NCBI RefSeq assembly: GCF_020510625.1
Contig: NZ_CP075191.1
Span: 3,511,501-3,575,500, forward strand
Source of the DNA: Ferribacterium limneticum
GTDB taxonomy: Bacteria > Pseudomonadota > Gammaproteobacteria > Burkholderiales > Rhodocyclaceae
Length of the DNA stretch: 64,000 nucleotides
Direction: 5' to 3'
Position 1 is the stretch's first letter. Each line of letters starts with the position of its first letter. The notes beneath the pieces were generated by a model, which did not search any database, was not told where the DNA came from, and was given only the letters and a program-made list of their open reading frames with translations. The translations under genes and the position numbers were made by a program. This document shows positions 53,152-63,030 of this stretch, one piece after another.

Positions 53152-53538
53152 ATGGCTTACACCTTCACTTGGGAAACGAAAGGCGTCTACAAGTACTTTT
53201 CCGGCGTGCTGACTGCCGCCGAGTACCATCGTAGCCAGGTCGAGCTGACCGGCGACGCAAGGTTTGACAGCACGCGCTACGTCATCAATGACTTCTCCGC
53301 AATTGAGCGCTTTGTCATCACACCCGAAGAAGCTGAGTACATGGCCGCCTACAGCCAGGGGCCACACATGGCAAACCCGACTCTCCGGGTCTGCTTCATC
53401 ACGACCGCTCCCAGCGTTCTGGCACTGATCAGCGGCTCAAGAGATATTTCCATATTCAAGCTGGAAGCCTTCCCGACCTTGGCCGCAGCACGGGAGTCGC
53501 TGAGTCAAGGCCGCAAGCCCGTCATGGCAAGCGCCTAA
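53152..53538 (+). CDS. Small SpoIIAA/STAS-like protein, function unknown
   Basis: A 128-aa protein. The ATG at 53152 follows TTTTGGAGCATTC; upstream in-frame starts lie in the palindrome region. Alternating strands and helices (YTFTWETKGVYKYFSGVLTA, STRYVINDFSAIERFVITPE) resemble SpoIIAA/STAS-like proteins, but no family is firmly recognised. The position between a diguanylate cyclase and a histidine kinase suggests a signalling role. Confidence 0.6.
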   Translation: MAYTFTWETKGVYKYFSGVLTAAEYHRSQVELTGDARFDSTRYVINDFSAIERFVITPEEAEYMAAYSQGPHMANPTLRVCFITTAPSVLALISGSRDISIFKLEAFPTLAAARESLSQGRKPVMASA

Positions 53539-53853
53539 ATCCGGATTCGCTCGCGCGGCGCCAGCTTTTGCCACAAGCCCAATTTTTGGCGACTTCCCCG
53601 ATTGCTGAACCCTGGAGAGGCTCTTTGAAGCAAGCTTTCACGCCGCTTCAAGCGGATCACAGATCCCGCTACCCGAACCTCGGAGCCACCAAAAAATGAC
53701 AAATAATTCACAATTGAAATATTTTTCATATTTTAACGAATTAAATTAACCTACAATTGCCGGTGAATACTTGATTCATCAGCCCATGTAGTACCTCGCC
53801 AGGACAGTGATGCAAGCATTGTTCGCGGTCGAGCCAGTGAAGGAATAGTTGGG
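53539..53853. other. Intergenic region before the histidine kinase
   Basis: About 315 nt without a supported gene. The left part is GC-rich and contains the 13-nt palindrome CCGCTTCAAGCGG (53643-53655). The right part (53695-53760) is strongly AT-rich and probably holds the kinase promoter. Confidence 0.4.
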
Positions 53854-56733
53854 ATGTATCGCAGTTTCAACTACCAATCGTTGAAAACCCGAATCACGCT
53901 CGTGACCTTCGGCATTTTTCTGCTGGGCACCTGGTCACTGTCGTTTTACGTCGGTCGAGTCCTTGAGCGCGACATGACGCAATTGCTGAGCGATCAGCAG
54001 TTCTCCTTGGCCAGGCTGCTGGGCAAGGAAATCGATCAGGAATTGTCCACTCGCCGCACTGCGCTCGAGTTGGCCGCTCTGTCCTCCGAGCAGGCGATGC
54101 ACCAAGGCCCTGCCGCGATGCAGACATTCATCGAACATCACCCTTTCCTGCTCTCCATGTTCAACGGCGGCCTCGTCGCCATCGGACGGGACGGGGTGGC
54201 CATTGCTGAAGTTCCGCTGTCAGCCAAGCGGATCGGGACCAATTACCTTGACCGAAAAGTCGTTGTGACAGCCCTCGAACAAGGGCATGCCAACATCGGC
54301 AGCCCTGTCCTCGGCAAGACGCTCAAGGCCCCTGCTTTTGTCATGGCCGCCCCCATTCGTGACGAACACGGGAGCGTCATCGGCGCACTGGCCGGGGCGG
54401 TTAATCTGGGCCAGCCCAACTTCCTGAGCGAGATCATGGATAGCCGCTTCGGCAAATCCGGCGGTTTCCTGCTGATCGACCGGGCTGGCCGCCAGATCGT
54501 GATGGCGACCGACAAGCGTCGCGCCCTGGAGAAACTGCCCGAACCGGGAGTCAATCCGCTCATCGACCGTTTCCTTGAGGGCTACGAAGGCTCGGCCATC
54601 ATGGTCAATCCGCTCGGCCAGGAAATTCTTGCCTCGGACGTCGGCTTGCCGTCGGCCAACTGGATCGTCAGCGTGGTCTCGCCGACTGATGAGGCGTTTG
54701 CACCGATCGTCAGCATGAAGCGGCAAATGCAGATTGCGGCGCTGGTTCTCACCTTCCTGGCGGCCGGGCTGACCTGGTGGGCCTTGCGGCGGCAGATGAA
54801 ACCGCTGGATATGGCGATAGCCCGGCTGCAGCAGATGAGCGCCCCGGCGCAGAAACTGGCGCCATTGCCCATCGAGCATCCCGACGAAATTGGCCGGCTC
54901 GTGAAGGCCTTCAACGTCCTGGTCGACACCGTCGACGCCCGCGAGCAGGCGTTGCGGGAGAGTGACGAGCGCCTGCGCAATATTCTGGAAACAAGCCTTG
55001 ATGGCTTCTGGCGAGTCAGCCAGGAAGGGAATCTGCTGGAAGTGAACGAGCGGTACTGCCAACTTTCCGGGTACACGCCAGCGGAAATGCTCGGCCGGTC
55101 GGTCATCGAATTTCTGGGTAAGCAGGACCTTCAGTTGGCCATGGCGCGCCACCATCAAATACTCGCCACCGGCCGTGGACTGTTTGAAGACACCCACCGC
55201 CGCAAGGATGGGACGACCTGGCATGTCGAAGTCAGTGCGACCTATCGTTCAGGCGGGGCAGACGAAGTTGTTTCATTCATTCGCGACATTTCGGAGCGCA
55301 AGCGGCATGAGGCGGCCTTCCTGGAGGCCGAGCACAAATTCAATGCCCTGGTCCAGCAGTCCCTGGTCGGCGTCTATATGATTGCCGCCGGGCGCTGGCT
55401 GTACGTCAATCCGCACTTCGCCACGATGTTCGGCTATGCCAGCCCGCAAGAACTGATCGCATCCGCCCAGGTCAGCGATCTGGTCGCCCCGGAGGACAGG
55501 GAACTGGTGGCCAACAACCTCCGGCGTCGCGAGGAGGGAGCGCTCGATCAAATCAATTACTCGTTTTCCGCACGGCGCAAGGATGGCAGCCTTTTCTCCG
55601 TCGAGGTCTATGGCAGCCGGATCGAGTTCGAAGGCCAGCCGTCGATCATGGGGGTTGCGCTGGACATCACGAAACGCCGGCAGGGCGAGTCGGCGCTGGA
55701 GAACCAGCGTAACCTTCTGGAGGACCAGGTGCTGGCGCGGACGCGGGAGTTGGCCGAAGCCCGGGACAGGGCAGAGGCAGCCAACCGCGCCAAGACGGCT
55801 TTTTTGGGCAGCATGAGCCACGAACTTCGTACGCCGCTCAACCACATATTCGGATTTGCTGCCCTGCTCGGCAGCGACATCGAAACCCCACGCGGCAAAG
55901 AGCGCCTGAACAAGCTCAAACTGTCGGCCGATGCCTTGCTGACATTGATCAACGACCTGCTCGACTATTCCCGCCTGGAGTCCAACCAGATTGTCATCGA
56001 CGATCAGAATTTCGAACTGGCCGCCTTGCTCGACCAGATCGAACTGGCCTACCGGGAGGTTGCCGCCAGCAAGGGACTGCTTCTGCAGCAGCTGACTTCC
56101 CCCCTGCTGCCGAAGCGATTGCGCGGCGACCCCATCCGCCTCGCCCAGATCATCGGCCACCTGGTCGACAATGCAATCAAGTTTTCGCAACATGGAATGG
56201 TCAGCTTGCGAGTCAGCCAGGAAGAGGGCGACGGCACCCAGCGCCCCTTGCTCCGCTTCGAGGTTGAGGACCAGGGCCCCGGTGTGTTGCCGGAAATCCA
56301 GGGCAGTCTGTTCACGCTGTTCCAGCAAGGTGACAACTCGACCACCCGCCGCTTCGGTGGAACAGGATTGGGCCTGGCCCTGTGCAAACGAATGGTCAGG
56401 CTGATGGCTGGCGAGATCGGCTTTTCATCGGTCCCGGGTCAAGGCAGCACCTTCTGGCTCGTCGTTCCGCTGCTGGCGGCTGACAGCCGAGAGGCGGCAC
56501 CAATCGACATGGAACCCGGCGAGGCCCCGGCCGCCACGCTGAACATTGCCGACCTTGCCGGATTGCTGGCCGCCGGAGATATCGAGGCCAAGACGCTTTG
56601 CGATCGGCATCAGGCAGACCTGGAGCGGCTCTTGAAAGACAGAACCCCAGCCTTCCGGGAGGCAGTGGCGGACTATGATTTCGAAACGGCTCACCGGCTG
56701 ATGCAGGAAGCAATCGGCAATCCGGCGCCCTAG
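53854..56733 (+). CDS. Sensor histidine kinase: Cache-HAMP-PAS-PAS-HisKA-HATPase
   Basis: A 959-aa membrane kinase. Helix 1 (about 13-30) and helix 2 (about 290-308) flank a periplasmic double-Cache-like sensor (about 35-280). HAMP follows (MKPLDMAIARLQQ onward), then two PAS domains (about 365-480 and 490-605) and a coiled coil. HisKA has the phospho-accepting H656 in GSMSHELRTPLNH. The ATPase boxes are GHLVDNAIKFS (N), VEDQGPGVLPE (G1) and FGGTGLGLALCKRMV (G2). The tail has no receiver domain but ends in a helical segment resembling a receiver-linked or Hpt-like part. No response regulator gene is adjacent, so its partner is elsewhere. Confidence 0.88.
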   Translation: MYRSFNYQSLKTRITLVTFGIFLLGTWSLSFYVGRVLERDMTQLLSDQQFSLARLLGKEIDQELSTRRTALELAALSSEQAMHQGPAAMQTFIEHHPFLLSMFNGGLVAIGRDGVAIAEVPLSAKRIGTNYLDRKVVVTALEQGHANIGSPVLGKTLKAPAFVMAAPIRDEHGSVIGALAGAVNLGQPNFLSEIMDSRFGKSGGFLLIDRAGRQIVMATDKRRALEKLPEPGVNPLIDRFLEGYEGSAIMVNPLGQEILASDVGLPSANWIVSVVSPTDEAFAPIVSMKRQMQIAALVLTFLAAGLTWWALRRQMKPLDMAIARLQQMSAPAQKLAPLPIEHPDEIGRLVKAFNVLVDTVDAREQALRESDERLRNILETSLDGFWRVSQEGNLLEVNERYCQLSGYTPAEMLGRSVIEFLGKQDLQLAMARHHQILATGRGLFEDTHRRKDGTTWHVEVSATYRSGGADEVVSFIRDISERKRHEAAFLEAEHKFNALVQQSLVGVYMIAAGRWLYVNPHFATMFGYASPQELIASAQVSDLVAPEDRELVANNLRRREEGALDQINYSFSARRKDGSLFSVEVYGSRIEFEGQPSIMGVALDITKRRQGESALENQRNLLEDQVLARTRELAEARDRAEAANRAKTAFLGSMSHELRTPLNHIFGFAALLGSDIETPRGKERLNKLKLSADALLTLINDLLDYSRLESNQIVIDDQNFELAALLDQIELAYREVAASKGLLLQQLTSPLLPKRLRGDPIRLAQIIGHLVDNAIKFSQHGMVSLRVSQEEGDGTQRPLLRFEVEDQGPGVLPEIQGSLFTLFQQGDNSTTRRFGGTGLGLALCKRMVRLMAGEIGFSSVPGQGSTFWLVVPLLAADSREAAPIDMEPGEAPAATLNIADLAGLLAAGDIEAKTLCDRHQADLERLLKDRTPAFREAVADYDFETAHRLMQEAIGNPAP

Positions 56734-56940
56734 AGAGCCGTTGATTGTTGCCATCCCCGCGAAAGCGTTGATTTTCTGGATTCCCGCCGTGGGAAAATTA
56801 CGTTTTCGCATTTTCTCCGCCTGATCATGAAACCCGACACGGGCTTTCATGGTCACACCAGCCCTGAAAACGAAAGCTGTGCCGGCTGGCGGAATACTGT
56901 AGTAATTTCCGGACAATCCAGCCCAAGCCCCCACCCGCCC

Positions 56941-58122
56941 ATGACATCACGCCCCCCGATACTCACGCTCAGCAAAACCTTCACCGCCTTTTTTGAATCA
57001 GAGCGGTCGAGCGGCATATTGCTGATTGCCTGCACGCTGCTTTCCCTGGCCATCGCCAACTCGGCACAGGGGCCGGCCTATCTCGGTTTCTGGCACAACA
57101 ACGTGGCCGGCCTGAGCGTCGAACACTGGATCAATGATGCCTTGATGGCCATCTTTTTCCTGTTTGTCGGGCTGGAACTGGAGCGCGAACTATACGTCGG
57201 CGAGCTGTCCAATTTCCGCAACGCGCTGCTGCCGATTGTGGCCGCCGTCGGCGGCATTTGCGTGCCGGCGCTGATCCATTTCGGGCTGAATGCCGGCACG
57301 CCAACGCAAAACGGCATCGGCATTCCGATGGCGACCGACATTGCCTTTGCGCTCGGTGCGCTGGCCTTGCTGGGCAGCCGGATTCCCGCTTCGCTGAAAA
57401 TATTCCTGACGGCGCTGGCCGTCATGGACGATCTGGGCGCCATCATCGTCATCGCCATCTTCTACACCGCCAAATTTTCGCTGGCCTACCTGCTCGGCGC
57501 CCTCGCCGTCTTCGCCGCACTACTCGTGCTCAATCGCGTCTTCCGCATCATGGCGCTGTGGCCCTACCTGCTGGGCGGCGCCGGCATGTGGTTCCTGATG
57601 TATCAGTCCGGCGTCCATGCCACCATCGCCGGCGTGCTGCTCGCTTTTGCCATCCCGTTTTCCGCCACGAGCGAAGATGAACATTCCCCGTCGCACCGCC
57701 TGGAGCATTTCCTGCACAAGCCGGTAGCCTTCCTCATCCTGCCGATTTTTGCACTGGCCAACACCGGCATCGTCATCGGCAGCGGCTGGCAGAGCGACCT
57801 GCTCAGCGCCAACAGCGCCGGCATCATGGCCGGCCTGGTGCTCGGCAAGCCGCTCGGCATAACGCTGCTCAGCCTGCTGGCCGTCAGCATCGGCCTCTGC
57901 CGCCTGCCGGGCGACCTGCAGTGGCGCCACATTTTCGGCGCCGGGCTGCTCGGCGGCATCGGCTTCACGATGTCCATCTTCATCACCAACCTGGCCTTCA
58001 CCGGCAACCCCGACGTAATCAACGCCTCGAAAATGGCCATCCTCCTCGCCTCCTTCACCGCCGGCCTGCTGGGCTTCATCTGGCTGCGGCTTTGCAGTCA
58101 GCAGACGGTAGCCAACACCTGA
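56941..58122 (+). CDS. nhaA: Na+/H+ antiporter NhaA
   Basis: A 393-aa inner-membrane protein with about 12 hydrophobic segments. Key blocks are LMAIFFLFVGLELERELYVG, PMATDIAFALGALALLG (Asp as in E. coli D133) and ALAVMDDLGAIIVIAIFY (the essential Asp pair, D163/D164 in E. coli). It exchanges cytoplasmic Na+ or Li+ for external protons at high pH. The ATG at 56941 is chosen by family length; it has no strong ribosome-binding site, and an in-frame ATG at 56827 is possible but would add 38 non-family residues. Its 3' end overlaps a remnant of an rpe gene on the other strand. Confidence 0.92.
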   Translation: MTSRPPILTLSKTFTAFFESERSSGILLIACTLLSLAIANSAQGPAYLGFWHNNVAGLSVEHWINDALMAIFFLFVGLELERELYVGELSNFRNALLPIVAAVGGICVPALIHFGLNAGTPTQNGIGIPMATDIAFALGALALLGSRIPASLKIFLTALAVMDDLGAIIVIAIFYTAKFSLAYLLGALAVFAALLVLNRVFRIMALWPYLLGGAGMWFLMYQSGVHATIAGVLLAFAIPFSATSEDEHSPSHRLEHFLHKPVAFLILPIFALANTGIVIGSGWQSDLLSANSAGIMAGLVLGKPLGITLLSLLAVSIGLCRLPGDLQWRHIFGAGLLGGIGFTMSIFITNLAFTGNPDVINASKMAILLASFTAGLLGFIWLRLCSQQTVANT

Positions 58123-58166
58123 CGCAAGGCGCCAATGATCGAGTCGTAGCGATGCGGGTCGCTGTT
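58098..58166 (-). pseudogene. Remnant of a ribulose-phosphate epimerase 3' end
   Basis: The minus strand here reads SDPHRYDSIIGALRQVLATV, one further Cys and then TGA. This matches the end of the intact Rpe in this window ([17 protein letters not shown]) over about 13 residues, with the stop at the right distance. The DNA identity is 25 of 29 (58134-58162 against 59852-59880), with differences mostly at third codon positions. Upstream of KNSDPH the match fades. It overlaps the last codons of nhaA in antiparallel. It is an old paralogous fragment, not a recent duplication. Confidence 0.6.
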
Positions 58167-58277
58167 TTTCCGGCCTGTAGCTGGCGCAAAACAGACCGCG
58201 GCTTTTAGCCAACCCCGTCAAGAAACCGTGTTGCTGAGGCTTCAAACAGGGCTCTTGCCCCAAACGCCTCGCTCAAC

Positions 58278-58306
58278 TTGACCACGTGTAGCCACGCGGC
58301 TACACT
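58278..58306 (+). promoter_or_regulatory. Toxin-antitoxin promoter with embedded operator
   Basis: TTGACC (58278-58283), 17 nt, TACACT (58301-58306) form a good sigma-70 promoter. The perfect inverted repeat GTGTAGCC-ACGC-GGCTACAC (58286-58305) covers the spacer and nearly all of the -10, a typical antitoxin operator for autorepression. The predicted start of transcription falls at or beside the toxin ATG (58313), implying a leaderless mRNA. Confidence 0.65.
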
Positions 58307-58312
58307 TGTCCA

Positions 58313-58618
58313 ATGATTGAGATTCGCAAAACGGACGTCTTCGCTCAATGGCTTGATAGCCTGCGCGACATTCAGGCCCGGGCTCGCATTCAGGTTCGGA
58401 TCGAACGACTGGCCGCTGGCAATGCCGGTGATGCCGAGCCTGTCGGAGAAGGCGTGTCGGAGTTGCGAATCAACCATGGCCCCGGCTACCGGGTGTATTT
58501 CAAGAAGCGAGGGCAAGAGCTGATCATTCTGTTGGCCGGGGGAGACAAGAGCACCCAGGCCAAAGACATCAAAACAGCCCTGCGCCTCGCTCGTGATCTT
58601 TCGGAGCAAGCACCATGA
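58313..58618 (+). CDS. RelE/HigB-superfamily toxin (Gp49-like killer protein)
   Basis: A 101-aa protein. It begins MIEIRKTDVFAQWLDSLRD and has ARARIQVRIERLAAGNAGD, GVSELRINHGPGYRVYF and the ending LLAGGDKSTQAKDIKTALRL, all typical of the phage Gp49/HI1419 branch of RelE-like mRNA interferases. These cut mRNA on the ribosome. Toxin-first order and overlap with the antitoxin (ATGA) are usual for this branch. Confidence 0.9.
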   Translation: MIEIRKTDVFAQWLDSLRDIQARARIQVRIERLAAGNAGDAEPVGEGVSELRINHGPGYRVYFKKRGQELIILLAGGDKSTQAKDIKTALRLARDLSEQAP

Positions 58619-58914
58619 CCAAAACCGCTACCACCCGCTACGACGTTGCCGAGCACCTCAGAACCCAAGAGGAAATGGCCGCCTATCTTGAAGCCTGCCT
58701 TGAAGAAGCAAACGGCGACGCGGCTTTTATCGCCAAGGCGCTGGGTGACATCGCTCGCGCCAAAGGCATGTCACAGGTCGCCCGAGATGCCGGGCTATCT
58801 CGCGAGAGTCTCTACAAGGCGCTTTCCGGCGACCGCAGCCCCGGCTTCGACACTATTCTCAAGGTCGTCGGAGCGCTGGGGCTGAAGCTGCATGCGCAGG
58901 CTAACCATGGGTGA
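58615..58914 (+). CDS. HTH antitoxin of the HI1420 type
   Basis: A 99-aa protein whose ATG overlaps the toxin stop. It has YDVAEHLRTQEEMAAYLEAC and an HTH with MSQVARDAGLSRESLYKALS. It ends with a domain typical of the antidote family (FDTILKVVGALGLKLHA). It should bind the toxin and repress the operon through the inverted repeat at 58286-58305. Confidence 0.9.
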   Translation: MTKTATTRYDVAEHLRTQEEMAAYLEACLEEANGDAAFIAKALGDIARAKGMSQVARDAGLSRESLYKALSGDRSPGFDTILKVVGALGLKLHAQANHG

Positions 58915-58997
58915 GTCGTAAAAAGGGCGCGCACAGTTTCATGTGTTGGCACGGACTCCTGTTCTGTCACCATTTTTCTACTTATAGTTAAATTGCC

Positions 58998-59720
58998 ATG
59001 CCTTGCGCACTCTGCCTCTCGGATGCTCCGCTCCGTGATTCCCATATCATTCCTGAGTTTATGTACGAATATCTTTACGACGATATTCATCGATTTCACG
59101 TGCTACATCGAGCGGAAGGCGAACGAAATCGCTACGAACAGAAAGGACTCCGACAGAAATTATTGTGTGATAACTGCGAACAGCAGATTGGTCGATATGA
59201 GAGGTACGTAAGCCATGTATTCGGCGGCACGATTGAGCTGGAATACGAGACACATGGGCGATTGGTTATCGTAAAAAATATCGATTACAAGGCCATGCGC
59301 CTTTTTCAGCTCTCAGTACTGTGGCGTGCAGGTATCTCCTCCCTCCCGTTTTTCTCCCAAGTGGATCTGGGCCGCCATCAGGAAACTCTGCGCCAATTGA
59401 TTGCGTCAGAAAATACAGGTAACGAGTGGCAATATGGTTGCATGATGTTTTCGCTGTTGCATGATGGAAAGCTGCAATCTGACCTTATTGTTGAGCCGAC
59501 ACCGAGCAAGGTTGAAGGCACTCGTGGATACCGCTTTGTCTTTGGGGGTCATCTGTGGTTTTTCTTTGTCGCGAATCATCGCAGTAGCAATAAGCTGGAA
59601 ACCCAATCACTCGCCCCAACTGGTGAATTGCGCCTTTTAAAGAGCGACCTTACATCGGCAAAATTTATTACGGAAATCGCAAACGACCTCGTGCGACACG
59701 GGAAATTTTCTGCGCGATAA
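58998..59720 (+). CDS. HNH-like zinc-ribbon protein of unknown function
   Basis: A 240-aa protein. The first 65 residues look like an HNH or zinc-ribbon core: C3 and C6 in PCALC, H16 in RDSHIIPEF, C57 and C60 in LLCDNCEQQIG. The rest (70-240) is unrecognised, with aromatic patches such as FGGHLWFFFVANHRSS. The DNA is visibly AT-richer than the surroundings, so it is probably acquired. Whether it cuts DNA is unknown, since the canonical HNH residues are only partly visible. It follows the toxin-antitoxin pair in the same orientation after an 83-nt gap. Confidence 0.65.
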   Translation: MPCALCLSDAPLRDSHIIPEFMYEYLYDDIHRFHVLHRAEGERNRYEQKGLRQKLLCDNCEQQIGRYERYVSHVFGGTIELEYETHGRLVIVKNIDYKAMRLFQLSVLWRAGISSLPFFSQVDLGRHQETLRQLIASENTGNEWQYGCMMFSLLHDGKLQSDLIVEPTPSKVEGTRGYRFVFGGHLWFFFVANHRSSNKLETQSLAPTGELRLLKSDLTSAKFITEIANDLVRHGKFSAR

Positions 59721-59815
59721 CTCTTGGGTTCAGAAGCAAAAATGGGCAGAGCCAATTTAGAAGTTATCTAACCCGCTCTCGCTTTTTGGCCATTTTTCCC
59801 CGTTGACCGTAGCAA

Positions 59816-60520
59816 TCAGCGCACACCCTGCAACTCGCTGCGTAGCGCACTGATGATCGACTCATAGCGATGCGGATCGCCGTCCTTCCCCGCCCCATAG
59901 ACGGCCGAACCTGCGACGAAGGCATCGACCCCGGCGCGGGCTATTTCGGCGATGTTGGCGGTGTTCACGCCGCCGTCGATTTCGAGGCGGATGCGTCGGC
60001 CTGTTTCCTGTTCATAAGCATCGAGCTTGGCGCGCGCCAGTCTGGCTTTGGTCAGCGTGCCGGGGATAAATTTCTGGCCTCCGAACCCGGGGTTGACGCT
60101 CATGAGCAGGATGACGTCGATCTTGTCGAGGACGTAATCCATGTAATCGAGCGGGGTGGCCGGGTTGAAGACCAGGCCGCTTTGGCAGCCGCTATCACGG
60201 ATCAGCGACAGGCTGCGGTCGACGTGGTCGGAGGCTTCCGGATGGAAGGTGATGATGTTGGCGCCGGCTTTGGCGAAGTCGGGGATGATGCGGTCGGCGG
60301 GTTTGACCATGAGGTGCACGTCGATGGGTGCGGCGGTGCACGGCCGGATGGCGGCGCAAACCAGCGGGCCGATGGTCAGGTTGGGGACGTAGTGGTTGTC
60401 CATCACGTCGAAGTGAATCCAGTCGGCGCCGGAGGCGATGACGTTGCTGACTTCTTCGCCGAGCTTGGCAAAATTGGCGGAGAGGATGCTTGGGGCGATG
60501 ACGAAATCAGGTTGGCTCAT
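59816..60520 (-). CDS. rpe: Ribulose-phosphate 3-epimerase
   Basis: A 234-aa TIM-barrel enzyme. The ATG at 60520 follows CGGAGGCACC; the longer open frame upstream runs through a terminator. Conserved segments are [35 protein letters not shown] and [15 protein letters not shown]. It interconverts ribulose-5-phosphate and xylulose-5-phosphate. It is the last gene of the second carbon cluster, but a terminator-like hairpin stands directly before it, so it may be partly uncoupled from fba. Confidence 0.95.
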   Translation of the reverse strand: MSQPDFVIAPSILSANFAKLGEEVSNVIASGADWIHFDVMDNHYVPNLTIGPLVCAAIRPCTAAPIDVHLMVKPADRIIPDFAKAGANIITFHPEASDHVDRSLSLIRDSGCQSGLVFNPATPLDYMDYVLDKIDVILLMSVNPGFGGQKFIPGTLTKARLARAKLDAYEQETGRRIRLEIDGGVNTANIAEIARAGVDAFVAGSAVYGAGKDGDPHRYESIISALRSELQGVR

Positions 60521-60530
60521 GGTGCCTCCG

Positions 60531-60560
60531 AAAAAAGGCGGCCCCAGACTTCGGGGCCGC
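60531..60560 (-). terminator. Terminator/attenuator hairpin just before rpe
   Basis: On the minus strand, GCGGCCCC (60560-60553) pairs with GGGGCCGC (60545-60538), followed by CTTTTTT. The U-run ends only 11 nt before the rpe ATG and abuts its ribosome-binding site. It would stop transcripts coming from fba, or act as an attenuator. Confidence 0.75.
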
Positions 60561-60590
60561 AAACGCAAGGTACAGCAGAGTAAAACGGTG

Positions 60591-60715
60591 TCGTCATTCC
60601 CGCGGCCTCGACACACCCGGAACTCCGCTTCGCGGCGGGCGAGGCGGGAATCCAGTAAATGCGTCGCGCCTGGATTCCCGCTTTCGCGGGAATGACGGTT
60701 AACTGAGCCGCATTG
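60591..60715. repeat. REP-like palindromic repeats between fba and rpe
   Basis: Contains TCATTCCCGCG, GCGGGAATCCAG, CTGGATTCCCGC and CGCGGGAATGACG, in alternating orientation, able to form one or two hairpins. The segment 60686-60715 matches 43669-43698. Such elements are common between genes of related betaproteobacteria. Confidence 0.65.
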
Positions 60716-60742
60716 CCGCCTTGGCGAGGATGACGAATTTGG

Positions 60743-61780
60743 TCAGCGGTAGGCGGCAGCCATTTTTTCCAGTGACACGGGTTTGATGCGGCAGGCCTGA
60801 CCGGCGCAGCCGAAAGCGTCGAAACGCAATTTGCCGATGTCGCGCGCCGCCGCTACGGCGGCTTTGAGGAAGGCGCGCGGATCAAACTCTTCCGGATTTT
60901 CGGCCATCGCCTTGCGCATGGCGCCGGTCATGGCGAGGCGGATATCGGTGTCGATATTGACCTTACGCACGCCGTGCTTGATGCCCTCGACGATCTCCTC
61001 GACCGGCACGCCGTAGGTTTCCTTCATCGCGCCGCCGTACTGGCGGATAACGGCCAGCCATTCCTGCGGCACGCTGCTGGAACCGTGCATGACCAGATGA
61101 GTATTCGGGATCCGCGCATGGATGGCCTTGATGCGGTCGATGGCGAGAATTTCGCCGGTCGGCGGCCGGGTGAATTTGTAGGCGCCGTGGCTGGTGCCGA
61201 TGGCGATGGCCAGCGCGTCGACGCCGGTCCGGCTGACGAAATCGGCGGCCTCTTCGGGATCGGTCAGCATTTGCGAGTGATTGAGCTTGCCAGCGGCGCC
61301 GATGCCGTCTTCCTCGCCCGCCTCGCCGGTTTCCAGCGAGCCGAGGCAGCCCAGTTCGCCTTCGACCGAAACGCCGATGGCGTGGGCCATCTCGACCACC
61401 TTGCTGGTCACCAGGACGTTGTAGGCGTACGGGGCCGGCGTCTTGCCGTCCGGGCCCAGCGAGCCGTCCATCATCACGCTCGAAAAGCCGCTGCGCATCG
61501 ATTGCTGGCAAACGGCCGGCGAGGTGCCGTGGTCCTGGTGCAGGCAGACGGGGATGTCCGGGTATTGCTCGATGGCGGCTTCGACCAGCTTGCGCAGGAA
61601 GGGCTCGCCGGCGTATTTGCGGGCGCCGGCCGAGGCCTGCAGGATGACCGGGCTGTCGCAGGCTTCTGCCGCCTGCATGATGGCCTGGATCTGCTCCATG
61701 TTATTGACGTTGAAGGCGGGTAGACCGTAGCTATGCTCGGCGGCGTGGTCGAGCAGTTGGCGCAGGGAAATGAGGGCCAT
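60743..61780 (-). CDS. Fructose-bisphosphate aldolase, class II (second copy)
   Basis: A 345-aa protein starting [20 protein letters not shown]. Zinc and substrate motifs match the first fba: [41 protein letters not shown] and [13 protein letters not shown]. It lies in a tkt-gap-fba-rpe order on the minus strand, typical of Calvin-cycle (cbbT-cbbG-cbbA-cbbE) clusters; RuBisCO and phosphoribulokinase genes are not in the window. The two copies are probably used under different growth modes. Confidence 0.94.
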   Translation of the reverse strand: MALISLRQLLDHAAEHSYGLPAFNVNNMEQIQAIMQAAEACDSPVILQASAGARKYAGEPFLRKLVEAAIEQYPDIPVCLHQDHGTSPAVCQQSMRSGFSSVMMDGSLGPDGKTPAPYAYNVLVTSKVVEMAHAIGVSVEGELGCLGSLETGEAGEEDGIGAAGKLNHSQMLTDPEEAADFVSRTGVDALAIAIGTSHGAYKFTRPPTGEILAIDRIKAIHARIPNTHLVMHGSSSVPQEWLAVIRQYGGAMKETYGVPVEEIVEGIKHGVRKVNIDTDIRLAMTGAMRKAMAENPEEFDPRAFLKAAVAAARDIGKLRFDAFGCAGQACRIKPVSLEKMAAAYR

Positions 61781-61810
61781 GGCGTGTCCTTAATGTTTTG
61801 GGGAAGCGGT

Positions 61811-63024
<1,214 letters not shown>

Positions 63025-63030
<6 letters not shown>

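Noticed and set aside
58134..59880. The rpe-like repeats as integrase attachment sites (attL/attR) of the islet
   Set aside because: The two copies differ at four of 29 positions, mostly synonymous, and no integrase lies between them; an old paralogous fragment explains them better.
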